DNA of 64,000 nt from JAEUIG01 sp046349775 (GTDB lineage Bacteria > Planctomycetota > Planctomycetia > Planctomycetales > Planctomycetaceae). Each line of letters opens with the position of its first letter. The first letter of the stretch is position 1. The notes below the pieces were generated by a model. The model made no database searches and was not told where the DNA came from. It worked only from the letters and a program-made list of their open reading frames with translations. This document shows positions 19,682 to 27,690 of this stretch, piece after piece. A program made the position numbers and the translations under genes. The stretch covers positions 36,961-100,960 of the forward strand of contig JAXMBS010000012.1 in NCBI GenBank assembly GCA_046349775.1, given 5' to 3'.

Positions 19682-19935
19682 CGCTCGTGTTTCGGCTGAA
19701 CCAGCCCGCCGAGGGTGCGTCCGATCGCTGCGCATGGTGGTACGATCCCTGCGGCGATGACGAACTTGAAGAACAGGTAGTAGCAACCCGACGCCAGCAG
19801 CGTCAATCCGACGCCGGCCGCTATGCCCAGCAGCAGTCCGAGCCAGTCGAAAACGCGATACGCGGCCAGCTTCTGGTAACGAACCCGGTGGATCGACGCA
19901 GCGAGGCCGACGATCAGGCGATCTGCCGACGACAT
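19678..19935 (-). CDS. Small membrane protein of unknown function
   Basis: About 85 residues from the ATG at 19935 (MSSADRLIVGLAASIHRVRY). Two hydrophobic helices follow: WLGLLLGIAAGVGLTLLASG and FFKFVIAAGIVPPCAAIG. The frame stays open upstream to 20301, but that part is Arg-rich and unconvincing. Its stop overlaps the start of the zinc-finger/ankyrin gene (ATGA), which suggests translational coupling and a shared task. The family is not recognised. Confidence 0.5.
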   Translation of the reverse strand: MSSADRLIVGLAASIHRVRYQKLAAYRVFDWLGLLLGIAAGVGLTLLASGCYYLFFKFVIAAGIVPPCAAIGRTLGGLVQPKHER

Positions 19936-20263
19936 CGGAACAGCACAGCAGGCGCTCCCCAGCCGAAAATACCATGGTCCCGCCGGTGAACGGTCAGGCA
20001 CCGTGAACACCAGCAGCGACGGCTGCGCCGAGCATGACGCACGTTGACCGTCAGCGATCCCTTTTGTGCGGCGAGAGTGTATGCGCCGGCGACGTTCGAT
20101 GCCGTTTTCTGGCCGAAAGCGGTCGCTCGCGTTGAATGAGACAGGATGGTAGCCGATCGCGATATCTCTCGTTGATCTTGGGGGCAGCCGGTTCAACGGC
20201 GTCGCGGCGCCAGTCGACCAACGTGATTTTTGCGCAATCCAGAAAAAACGGGGTATGGATCGT

Positions 20264-20292
20264 TTGACGGTCAGTAACCTGGCCGCTAGATT
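20264..20292 (+). promoter_or_regulatory. Candidate sigma-70 promoter of mraZ
   Basis: TTGACG (20264-20269), a 17-nt spacer and TAGATT (20287-20292) match the -35/-10 consensus at 5 and 4 of 6 positions. The mraZ ATG is 120 nt downstream. The paired TGGG sites lie just after it, where a bound repressor could block transcription. Confidence 0.5.
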
Positions 20293-20303
20293 GTCGCTCA
20301 ATG

Positions 20304-20359
20304 TGGGGAATCAACCCAATTCGATCTTTTTCAAATCAACTCTGTGGGATTTCAGCCCA
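20304..20359 (+). promoter_or_regulatory. Two TGGG-N7-CCCA palindromes, candidate MraZ operators
   Basis: TGGG-GAATCAA-CCCA (20304-20318) and TGGG-ATTTCAG-CCCA (20345-20359) share the same spacing and lie 41 nt apart, about four helical turns. Known MraZ proteins bind repeated TGGGN boxes in front of their own gene. Here the boxes are arranged as inverted pairs between the promoter candidate and the mraZ start. Confidence 0.5.
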
Positions 20360-20412
20360 CGCCACGGACCTGGCAGTTCTTCGGTTCGGAACCGTAATCG
20401 TCTCCGCCGCCG

Positions 20413-20901
20413 ATGCCTGCCACGCCTGAAACGTTCATCACCGGCGAAGTGAAGCGGACGCTCGACGAGCGGTTCCGCCTGACGCTGCCGCCGGAGATGG
20501 CCGACGCGGTCACGGACGAGACCGGCCAGACCATCGTCGCCAAAGAACGCTTCGGGTGCCTCAGCCTGTGGCGGGCGCAAGACTGGCAATCGCGTCTCGA
20601 TGACGGGGTGGCCCTGATTCGGCAGAAGATTGCCGCTGGCCGGATGGAGCAGAAGTGGAACGACGTCCAGCGTCTGGGACGACTGCTGGCGACCCGTTCC
20701 ATGACGACCAAATTGGCCAATCGTTCGCGGCTCCTGATTCCGGAGGGCTTCCGGGAGTTTCTCGGCGTGCCCGCCGGTCAGGATGTGATGGTGGTTGGCG
20801 CGGCGATCTGCGTGGAGGTCTGGAATCCGAACGCCTGGCTGGAGCAGCTCAAGCAGGACATGCCCCAGTTCGGTGAGATGTTCAAGGAACTCAGCGGTTG
20901 A
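20413..20901 (+). CDS. mraZ: MraZ-like transcriptional regulator
   Basis: 162 residues with two AbrB-like half domains. The first is residues about 7-60 (FITGEVKRTLDERFRLTLP) and the second about 90-140 (KLANRSRLLIPEGFREFLGV). It ends with the family-typical AWLEQLKQDMPQFGEMFKEL tail. MraZ usually heads the division/wall cluster and represses it by binding TGGG boxes. Here no mraW, ftsL, ftsI or mur gene follows; the neighbours are repeats and queD. Planctomycetes divide without FtsZ, so this regulator must control something else or only itself. Confidence 0.88.
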   Translation: MPATPETFITGEVKRTLDERFRLTLPPEMADAVTDETGQTIVAKERFGCLSLWRAQDWQSRLDDGVALIRQKIAAGRMEQKWNDVQRLGRLLATRSMTTKLANRSRLLIPEGFREFLGVPAGQDVMVVGAAICVEVWNPNAWLEQLKQDMPQFGEMFKELSG

Positions 20902-20914
20902 GCGTGACGTACTT

Positions 20915-20937
20915 GCGGCGGGCGGTGAACCCGCCGC
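20915..20937 (+). terminator. GC hairpin after mraZ
   Basis: A perfect 8-bp stem GCGGCGGG/CCCGCCGC with a 7-nt loop lies 13 nt after the mraZ stop. There is no T tract, so it may be a repeat-derived hairpin that stabilises the mRNA end and not a true intrinsic terminator. Confidence 0.5.
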
Positions 20938-20943
20938 TCAGCA

Positions 20944-21075
20944 GCGCCCGGAGATCGGAGAGAAAAGCGACGAACTTACTCAGTACCCCTTCCCGATACC
21001 GAATGCCCACACATCGGTATCACCAAGGATGGCCGTCGGCAAGGAAGCCTACTTTTCTCTCCGATCCCCGGGCGC
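20944..21075. mobile_element. MITE-like element with 24-bp terminal inverted repeats
   Basis: The ends 20944-20967 (GCGCCCGGAGATCGGAGAGA plus AAAG) and 21052-21075 are complementary at 23 of 24 positions. AGCA flanks both sides (20940-20943 and 21076-21079), like a 4-bp target duplication. A second perfect stem, GATACCGA/TCGGTATC (20995-21002 and 21014-21021), lies inside. It encodes no protein. It could be a non-autonomous transposon or a large structured RNA. Confidence 0.5.
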
Positions 21076-21162
21076 AGCAGCAGACATCGAAACAAGGACG
21101 TCATTGGGGCAGGGAAGCCACTTCTTACTCTAGAGGAGCAAACGAGCAGTGAATTAAAGGAG

Positions 21163-21196
21163 CAAAGGGATGGGACGCGATGGCTTTTTCCCTTTG
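21163..21196. terminator. Hairpin between convergent mraZ and queD
   Basis: CAAAGGGA (21163-21170) and TCCCTTTG (21189-21196) form a perfect 8-bp stem with weaker pairing outside it. T residues at 21185-21189 fall in the loop. It is placed to stop transcription from either side. Confidence 0.4.
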
Positions 21197-21225
21197 TACC
21201 TCTGATCCTTGGCTCGTCGATCGTT

Positions 21226-21723
21226 TCAATTTCGGATCTCACACGTCGCCCACTGACCGAAGTTCTCTTCGACGTGGACGCGGAGCCAGGTGAGCGCTCG
21301 CCCGGCTTCTCCCAACTTCATCCGCAGTTGCGCTCCGATCCAGTGCGCCAGCAGCTCGGCGGTCGTCTGCGCAATCGGTAAGAGCCGGCAGTCCTCCCTG
21401 GGAAACACCCACCGCTTGTCGTCATAGCGCGCTTCGACTTCCCGCTCTCCTGCAGCGACCTTGATCTGCGGGTGATTGAGCGGCAGGAGCATCCGGTGGT
21501 CGAGGTCCGCCACGATCGCCTGCAGCGTATCCCGCAGCGCGATGAAGTCGAACACGTACCCGTTCTGGTCCAGCGGTCCGCACACATCGACGCACGTCCG
21601 CCAATTGTGCCCGTGGATTCGCTCGCAGATCTGGCCGGCGGGCGACTCGATCGTGATGAAATGCCCGGCGCTGAACACCAGGTGATCCTTCGTCACGCGG
21701 ACGCGATAACTATTTGACGGCAT
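21226..21723 (-). CDS. queD: 6-carboxy-tetrahydropterin synthase/6-pyruvoyl-tetrahydropterin synthase family (QueD-like)
   Basis: 165 residues from the ATG at 21723, chosen over an upstream TTG because AGGTGAG lies just before it. Zinc ligands are in HLVFSAGHF and in the pair HGH within CERIHGHNW; the Cys three residues before HGH is the catalytic thiol of QueD-type members. DFIALRDTLQAIVADLDHRML and the late VHVEENFGQWATCE motif complete the fold. QueD makes the 7-deazaguanine precursor for queuosine, but some relatives work in pterin pathways. The nearby CitG-like gene leaves that open. Confidence 0.85.
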   Translation of the reverse strand: MPSNSYRVRVTKDHLVFSAGHFITIESPAGQICERIHGHNWRTCVDVCGPLDQNGYVFDFIALRDTLQAIVADLDHRMLLPLNHPQIKVAAGEREVEARYDDKRWVFPREDCRLLPIAQTTAELLAHWIGAQLRMKLGEAGRALTWLRVHVEENFGQWATCEIRN

Positions 21724-21743
21724 CGTCTCACCTGACAATTCAA

Positions 21744-22070
21744 AGGAAATAAGAACAGGAGGTAACGGAGGATACAGAGGCCGCAGAGCGACGTGTCAGC
21801 ACTGCGGCGTTTCGTATTCTTGGTGGTCTGGATTCGCGATTCCAATGCGGCAGGCGCAATGCCGGGAGGGCGAGGCTCCTGCCGAGCCGCTCGTGTTCAT
21901 GCCTGTTGATGAACCACCAATTATGCGAACGGAATCCGACTTGGACCAAATCTCTGCCGAGGTCTGAAATCACATCAATCGAGGAATCTTGCCAGGAACG
22001 AGCAAGCGATACTTCAGCATTGCCTCAGTTTCCTTTCCGTGGCCTCTGTTTCCTCTTGTTCAATTTTTTT
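21744..22070. repeat. Inverted pair of GAGG-rich extragenic repeats
   Basis: The left arm (21751-21787) contains GAACAGGAGGTAACGGAGG. The right arm (22023-22070) is its imperfect complement (CTCTGTTTCCTCTTGTTCAA). The same 19-mer occurs on the opposite strand at 63057-63075 in a similar inverted pair. The space between arms also holds one copy of the CGGGAGGG repeat at 21863-21890. No gene is seen in this 336-nt spacer. Confidence 0.6.
21863..21890 (+). repeat. CGGGAGGG-type dispersed repeat, copy 1
   Basis: A 28-nt word running from CGGGAGGGCGAGGCTCC to GCCGAGCCGC; 26 of 28 positions match the copy at 25249-25276. It can fold on itself through GGCTC/GAGCC. Confidence 0.7.
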
Positions 22071-22954
22071 CCGTCGTCGGAGTGGGCGACCAGTTGCAGT
22101 CGCGTTGCGCCGCGAACAATGTTGCCGCCACCAAGTCGGCCGTCGTTCCCGGGTTGCGCCGATGACCATCACCGCGCAGCCAACAGTCCAGTTCTTTGCA
22201 GAGTTTTACGCCTCCCGCACTCTGCGGCCAGCCCGCCTTCAACACCGACCCGGCCCGAAGCGCCGATTCGTTTGCAATCGCGGTACCGCACTTCCGGGTG
22301 ATCAGCGTATCCGGCAATGCCGCCATCAGCGACAGGTGCAGTCCGACGACCGCCATTGCTGCACTCCCGCAGCGCTCGGTCCACTTCAGCAGTTCGGGCA
22401 GGGCAAACTCAAGGACATCGCGAAGCCGCATATTGCGCCGCGATGCGGTCGCGTTCGGCCGCCATTCGCATGATGTCCACCAGGGGCCGCGTCGGCTCCT
22501 GCGAAAGGTCTTCCTCGGTCGAGGTTCCCATGCCGCCCGGCTGCGCACGTCGAATCGCACGATACACGAGACGCGAATCTCCGACTGTCGTGGCCGCCAG
22601 CACATCAACGATCCCGTGGCTCAGCGGACGATCCCGCGGCGCCGCGGCCAGCGGTGCGAGCAGCAAAATGACGCCCAGATTTGTATTCCGTCCCAACGCG
22701 TGCTGAGTGGCCTCGACGGCCGCCAGAATGGCGGCTGAGAATCCGCCGGCAGAGGGTCGGGCCAGGATCGGCGCAATGATCTCGGCCGACCGCAGGAAAT
22801 CGTCCGCTGTCAGGTCTTCAAACGCAGCGTCCGGATGCACGTTCCCCGGCTTGGGCGCCAGCACCTCCAGCCGGCAGCTTGTGCGAATCCAGTCGGCGAT
22901 GCGCAGCCAGTCTTCCAATTTTGAACCATCCTGCGATGATGCGCGAAACCGCAA
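22060..22954 (-). CDS. Triphosphoribosyl-dephospho-CoA synthase family protein (CitG-like), one frame break
   Basis: About 297 residues after repair. The signature APKPGNVHPDAAFEDLTADD lies near the start, followed by RPSAGGFSAAILAAVEATQ and NTNLGVILLLAPLAAA, the conserved Gly/Asn-rich core of this ATP-using family. A one-base break near 22425 shifts to the frame that continues RDVLEFALPELLKWTERC and ends TTEKN at 22060. The start is uncertain: TTG at 22954 or 22918. CitG makes the citrate-lyase prosthetic group precursor, but no citrate-lyase genes are near. Relatives accompany tetrahydromethanopterin C1 genes in planctomycetes and methylotrophs, which I consider more likely. Confidence 0.75.
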
Positions 22955-22999
22955 GCGCGAATGAGATCGCGTCTTGCTTCGAACTTCGGATTTCCGACT

Positions 23000-23374
23000 A
23001 TGCCTACCGTGGCCATCATCGGCGCCAGCACTGACCGCAGCAAGTTCGGCAACAAGTCGGTCCGCGCGCATCAAGCCGCCGGCTATCAGGTGTTCCCCGT
23101 GCACCCGAAGGAGACTGAAGTCGAAGGGCTGGTCTGCTATCCGTCGCTGGCGGACTTGCCGGTCAAGTCACTGGACCGCGTGAGCCTGTATCTGCCGCCG
23201 GCCGTTGCGGTCAAGGTTCTCGATGAAATCGCCGACGTCGAAACCGGCGAAGTCTGGCTCAACCCCGGTGTATCGGATGAGGCCGTCCGCACACGCGCTC
23301 AGAAACTCGGACTGAACGTCATCGAGGGTTGCAGCATTGTTGCCCTCGGGTTGTCGCCGTCGCAGTTTCCGTAG
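23000..23374 (+). CDS. CoA-binding domain protein (COG1832, YccU-like)
   Basis: 124 residues, ATG at 23000. It is a single Rossmann CoA-binding domain: VAIIGASTDRSKFGNKSVRA at the start, then GYQVFPVHPKETEVEGL and VWLNPGVSDEAVRTRAQKLG, closing with VIEGCSI around the conserved Cys. These small proteins resemble the CoA-binding part of succinyl-CoA synthetase alpha, but no catalytic role is established. It is divergent from the CitG-like gene and shares a very short upstream region with it. Confidence 0.85.
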   Translation: MPTVAIIGASTDRSKFGNKSVRAHQAAGYQVFPVHPKETEVEGLVCYPSLADLPVKSLDRVSLYLPPAVAVKVLDEIADVETGEVWLNPGVSDEAVRTRAQKLGLNVIEGCSIVALGLSPSQFP

Positions 23375-23500
23375 AGCGCACTTCGTGGCGGGACCGCGAT
23401 CAGCACTTGTCCGAACGTCACGCACGGTCGAATTGCGGCTTTCGTCAGCAAGCGAACTGGGGGCCATTCGCTCCCTGACAGTCGCGGCTAGTAGTACGAC

Positions 23501-25153
23501 TTACCGGTCGCCACCGCGCCAGCAGCACTTGGTCCCGGCGATCATGTCGTGCAGCCCGCGCTTTTGCGGCAGCGCCGCCAGCAGGTAACCCAAATTGAGG
23601 GTAATGATGCAAATGAACCGTCCCAGCACGCGCAGCGACGCCTGCTTTAGCGACAACTGCTTGTTGTTCACGTCGTTGATGATCAGCCCGAACGCGTCTT
23701 TGCCGATCGTCGTCCGGGTTGTCGTCGACTCCTGGACAGCAAAGTACATCCAGAACATATAACCGCTCCACAATAAACCGGTGAATGGCGCGAGGGCCGG
23801 CACAAACCACCATGTCAGGAACATCAGGGCGTTAACCGCCCACCCGACGAGCACCGCCTTCGGCTCCTTCACCACCAGAATGCTGGCAAACGGCCACAGA
23901 AAACGGTCGACCGTATATGCCAGGAACCGCACCCAGAACGTTGCCGGGGTGTTCGGCGGCAGGTAGTTCACAAGATCCAGCTTCTCGCGATTGTAGTGCC
24001 CCAGCAGGCCGTTGACGCGCATCATGAACACGGCCGGGAACGCCGCAACCAGCCAGATGGGCGTCAAGAACAGGAATCCCGCCGTGATCTTCAGCGGCGC
24101 CATGCACAACTGAAACACAAACTTTGTCGGATCGGGCTGCGAATCGCCGGTCAACTGCAGGAACCAGGTGGTGATCTTCAGGCACACGTCATGCACGTTC
24201 CCGCCGAGAAACGGATTGCCGCCGCCGTCCAACCCCATCAGCCAGATCAGCGGTGCCGCGACAACCAGCACCGGCAGCAAGGCCAGTAAGAACAGCACGC
24301 AGTAGAAGACTGCCGGACCGAAGTTTCTGGCCAGGATCTTCAGCATCTCCCAGCCGACAAACGCTTTGTACGTGTACTTCTGCGTCAGATGGACGGTTGC
24401 CAGCGGATAGAACAGCGGCACCAGCAGTATCGTGAAAACCAGCGGTCCGCCGCAGATGAACGGCCAGAACAGGAACCGCAGGCCCAGCGAGATGACGCTG
24501 AACATGTCGAAATTGATCCGCTCCAGGATCTTTTCGTCCTTGGTCATCGTGGACTCGATGACCTTGTAGGTCAGGAACCAGAACCAACCGAGGATGCCCA
24601 GCAACGTCAGCAGCGCCAGCATGCCCCAGAAGAACTTCGGAGGTGCCTTCGTTGAGTAAGAGACCATTCCCATGCAGCCATTCGACAGCACTGCCAGCAC
24701 CGACATGTACCAGCCGGTGCGCAGCGCCATCCCCTTGTGTTCCCTCACAAACTGGATGCTGTCGCTGATCGACTTCGAGTAAAACAGGGCCGGGTCAGGC
24801 CCTTTGCGGGCGCGTTTTTTCGCTTCCCGGGCGTCCATCGCGCCCGTTTCCGTGTTCATCCCGCAACTGCGGCACACCGGATCGTCGCCCGTCATCTCCT
24901 CCGCGCAGAATGGGCAAATGCGCTCTTCGCCGCTTTCCGCATGGGACAGATCGAGTCCGGCCATGAACTCCGCCGTGTCCATCGTGGATGGTTGTTTGGC
25001 GGACTTTCCCGGCTTGGATGGCTTCGGTTGTCCGTCCTCCGCCGGTACTTTCAGCTTCTGGCCGCACTGCGGGCACTGAATCACCTTGCCGCGCGCCTTG
25101 TCCGGGGCGCTGAGCGTCTTGTCGCAGCCGCGGCAACGAATCTTCACCGGCAT
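23501..25153 (-). CDS. Zinc-ribbon plus RDD-domain membrane protein
   Basis: 550 residues from the ATG at 25153, preferred over a TTG 15 nt upstream. The N-terminus has two Cys4 ribbons: IRCRGCDKTL with IQCPQCGQ, then ICPFCAEEM with VCRSCGMN. A Lys/Pro-rich linker separates them. At least seven transmembrane helices follow, for example LLTLLGILGWFWFLTYKVI and FLLALLPVLVVAAPLIWL. The last 150 residues form an RDD domain (RFLAYTVDRFLW through GKDAFGLIINDV to GLHDMIAGTKC). Such fusions are common in planctomycetes; the role is unknown. Confidence 0.75.
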   Translation of the reverse strand: MPVKIRCRGCDKTLSAPDKARGKVIQCPQCGQKLKVPAEDGQPKPSKPGKSAKQPSTMDTAEFMAGLDLSHAESGEERICPFCAEEMTGDDPVCRSCGMNTETGAMDAREAKKRARKGPDPALFYSKSISDSIQFVREHKGMALRTGWYMSVLAVLSNGCMGMVSYSTKAPPKFFWGMLALLTLLGILGWFWFLTYKVIESTMTKDEKILERINFDMFSVISLGLRFLFWPFICGGPLVFTILLVPLFYPLATVHLTQKYTYKAFVGWEMLKILARNFGPAVFYCVLFLLALLPVLVVAAPLIWLMGLDGGGNPFLGGNVHDVCLKITTWFLQLTGDSQPDPTKFVFQLCMAPLKITAGFLFLTPIWLVAAFPAVFMMRVNGLLGHYNREKLDLVNYLPPNTPATFWVRFLAYTVDRFLWPFASILVVKEPKAVLVGWAVNALMFLTWWFVPALAPFTGLLWSGYMFWMYFAVQESTTTRTTIGKDAFGLIINDVNNKQLSLKQASLRVLGRFICIITLNLGYLLAALPQKRGLHDMIAGTKCCWRGGDR

Positions 25154-25248
25154 AACAGCCTGCTCCAATACTCGGCGGATTCCGCCTCATTGAGAATACT
25201 GCCTGCCACTGTACCATCTTCGGGACCAGTTGCACGCGTTCGTTGTTC

Positions 25249-25276
25249 GGGAGGGTGAGGCTCCCGCCGAGCCGCG
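25249..25276 (+). repeat. CGGGAGGG-type dispersed repeat, copy 2
   Basis: It differs from the copy at 21863-21890 at 2 of 28 positions. GGGAG and CTCCC arms inside it can form a hairpin. It lies in the divergent spacer between the RDD gene and the PHP gene. Confidence 0.7.
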
Positions 25277-25306
25277 CGTCAACAGAAAGTTCGTCCCGAA
25301 TCGATC

Positions 25307-26485
25307 GTGCCGATGCGCTCTGCCCACGTGCTATTGCTGGCGACATTATTCGCCTTATCGATCGCATGGCTCGCGACAGCCGAACCGGAGAATCCGCCGG
25401 CGGCGTTCTCCCTGTGCGAGGATGGCCCGCTCCGCTGGCACAAAGGCAATATGCACACCCACTCCTACTGGAGCGACGGCGGGGATTTCCTCGAATCGAT
25501 CGCGCTCTGGTATCGCGAGCACGGTTACGACTTTCTCGTCTTCACGGACCACAACGTCCTGGCCGATTCGGAGCGGTGGCTCGACATTGCCAAGGCGAAA
25601 AAGGGCCAGGCTTCGTATGACGGGCTGGTCGCGAAGTTCCCGGACTGGATCGACCGCCGCGAGACGGACGGCAATCTCGAAGTGCGGCTGCGGACGTTTC
25701 GCGAAGTCGCCGACCGGTTCAACGAGCCCGGCCAGTTCCTGCTCATCCAGGGGAAGATCACCGTGCGCCGACGCTCGTGCACCTCAATCATCCCAACTAC
25801 ACCTATGGCGTTACGGCCGAAGAATTGATGCGGGTCGTCGGAGAGAATTTCTTCGAGGTTTACAACGGTAGCCCGACTGTCGCTAACTGCGGCGATGTGC
25901 ACCACGTGGACACCGATCACATCTGGGACGTCGTCCTCACGTTCCGGATCTCCAACCTCAAGCTGCCGCTGATGTACGGCCTCGCCTGCGACGACAGCCA
26001 CGACTATCACGATCTCCCGAATCGGGAAGCCAATCCCGGCCGCGGCTGGGTTGAGGTCCTCGCCAGCGAGCTGACGCCGGAAGCACTTCTGGCGGCCCTG
26101 GAAACCGGCCGGTTCTATGCGTCGAGCGGCGTGCGGATCGCCGAAGTCTCAGCGAACTCGAGGTTCTGTCGGTCGTCGTCGCGGCGGAGCCCGGCGTGGA
26201 ATACGCGATCGATTTCATCGGCACGCGCGCCCGGCTTCGACGCCGCCGCCAGGCGTGGTCGGCAATGACGGCCGGCCGATTCACGACACGCCGCTACAGC
26301 CACGATATCGGAGCCGTGCTCCGCTCTTCATTTCATGGAAACTCTGCCGAGTATCGTTTCACCGGCGATGAGCTGTACGTCCGCGCTCGCGTCACGTCGT
26401 CGCGGCCGCACCCGAATCCTCGGAGCGAAGGGAATTCGAGCGGGCCTGGTACCAACCGGTTCGCGGGCCGGCCGACGGTGGGTGA
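25307..26485 (+). CDS. Exported PHP-domain (CehA/McbA-like) phosphoesterase, frame broken
   Basis: About 392 residues after repair. A signal peptide is clear (HVLLLATLFALSIAWLATAE). The PHP metal motifs follow: HKGNMHTHSYWSDGGDF, then YDFLVFTDHN, LVHLNHPNY and YGLACDDSHDY. The C-terminal beta part ends FERAWYQPVRGPADGG, as in CehA-type proteins. Frame breaks occur near 25760 and 26150. Exported PHP proteins of this type hydrolyse phosphoesters, but the substrate cannot be told from sequence. It is followed directly by a sialidase-like gene, possibly in one transcript. Confidence 0.75.
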
Positions 26486-26507
26486 CGCTTTCAATCCGCC
26501 CACGCAT

Positions 26508-27690
26508 ATGCAATTGTTCCACACGGGCTCGCGCAGCACGACCAGGTCCTGTTGGTTCTTTTCGTCAGTGGGATCGCCGGTCGCGGCGACATCAGCACTT
26601 CTGCGCTTCCGAGTTGGTTGCTGTGGAGCATTCTCGTGCCACGGTCTACCTCGCCGCAAACACCGGGATTCACAAGTTGGGTCGGCTATGGCAGATGCCG
26701 GACGGCGAATTGATGCTCAGCTTCACGCAGGCGACCGGGCCCATCGCCGGGCGGCGCTTTACCCGCAGCCTGTTCGCGACCGGCTGAATTGGCCTTGGGG
26801 GCCCAGAGAGTATGAGAATTATGACATGACCGGCCTGGACCCGGAACGTCGCGCGGTCAACCGACCGCGGCGCTTACGTGGCTGATGGTCAGCGCCCGAT
26901 CCTTTTCGAACCTGCATGAACGGCGTCACCGGCGAGTCCAGGAACGGCAGCGCACCGGACGGAACGGTGTGCGGGGTCAATGGATTCTCACTGACGTACG
27001 CTCCGCAACGGCCGCGCGCAACGGATTTCTGGAGCGATCCAGCGACGGCACGCTGCTGGATGAACCGGACCGGTTCTGGTGCCGGCATGACTTGGCCGCG
27101 CGCCTGCGTGTGCTGCACGCGACGGTCGACTGGCGGCACTGCTGGGAGTGGTACGCATCCCACCCGACGGACTGACGCGGCACGAATTCAGTCGGCTGGT
27201 GGCGCCCCTGCTGCTGGTGTCGACGGACGGTGGACGTCACTGGAGCGAGCCGATTGACGTTGTCACCGCCGATCAGCGCGACGGCTGGACCGAAGAATTC
27301 GATGTTGCCGAACTGGAGAACGGCGATTTGCTGTGCGTCTTCCGTCGATCGTCCGACGCGCATCGCTGGCAGTCCGTGCTCAAAAAGAGCGGCGACCGAT
27401 GGTTGGCCCAACCGGCGACCGTGTCAGTTCTGCCGCACAGCGGTCAGCCGGAATTGCTGGCCACGCAGGAGGGGCCGGTCCTGCACATTGCGACGACCGG
27501 AATCCACGCGACGACCGACGCCGGTGCAACCTGGTCGCAACTGTCCATTCCCGGCAGTGCCTATTACCCGCGTTCAGTGCAAGTGGCCGACGGGCAGGTG
27601 TTCGTGTTTGGGCACATCGGCGGCGATGACGCCTATGGCAAAGTCGATCAGTCGATCGTCATGGACCGGTTTCGGCTGGAGCGGAGATAA
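26508..27690 (+). CDS. Sialidase/BNR-repeat family protein, frame broken
   Basis: Read across at least four frames between 26508 and 27140; the last 530 nt are clean. Two Asp-box motifs are visible, STDGGRHWSEP and TTDAGATWSQL, typical of six-bladed propellers of the sialidase superfamily. Earlier pieces in other frames fit the same family: YLAANTGIHKLGRLWQMPDG, RDRLNWPWGPREYENYDMTG and MNGVTGESRNGSAPDGTV. The start is uncertain and no signal peptide can be placed. Many planctomycete members have no proven sialidase activity. The last 32 nt overlap the convergent kinase gene. Confidence 0.65.

Noticed and set aside
22060..22954. Citrate lyase operon
   Set aside because: Only the CitG-like protein is present; no citC, D, E or F genes are near.
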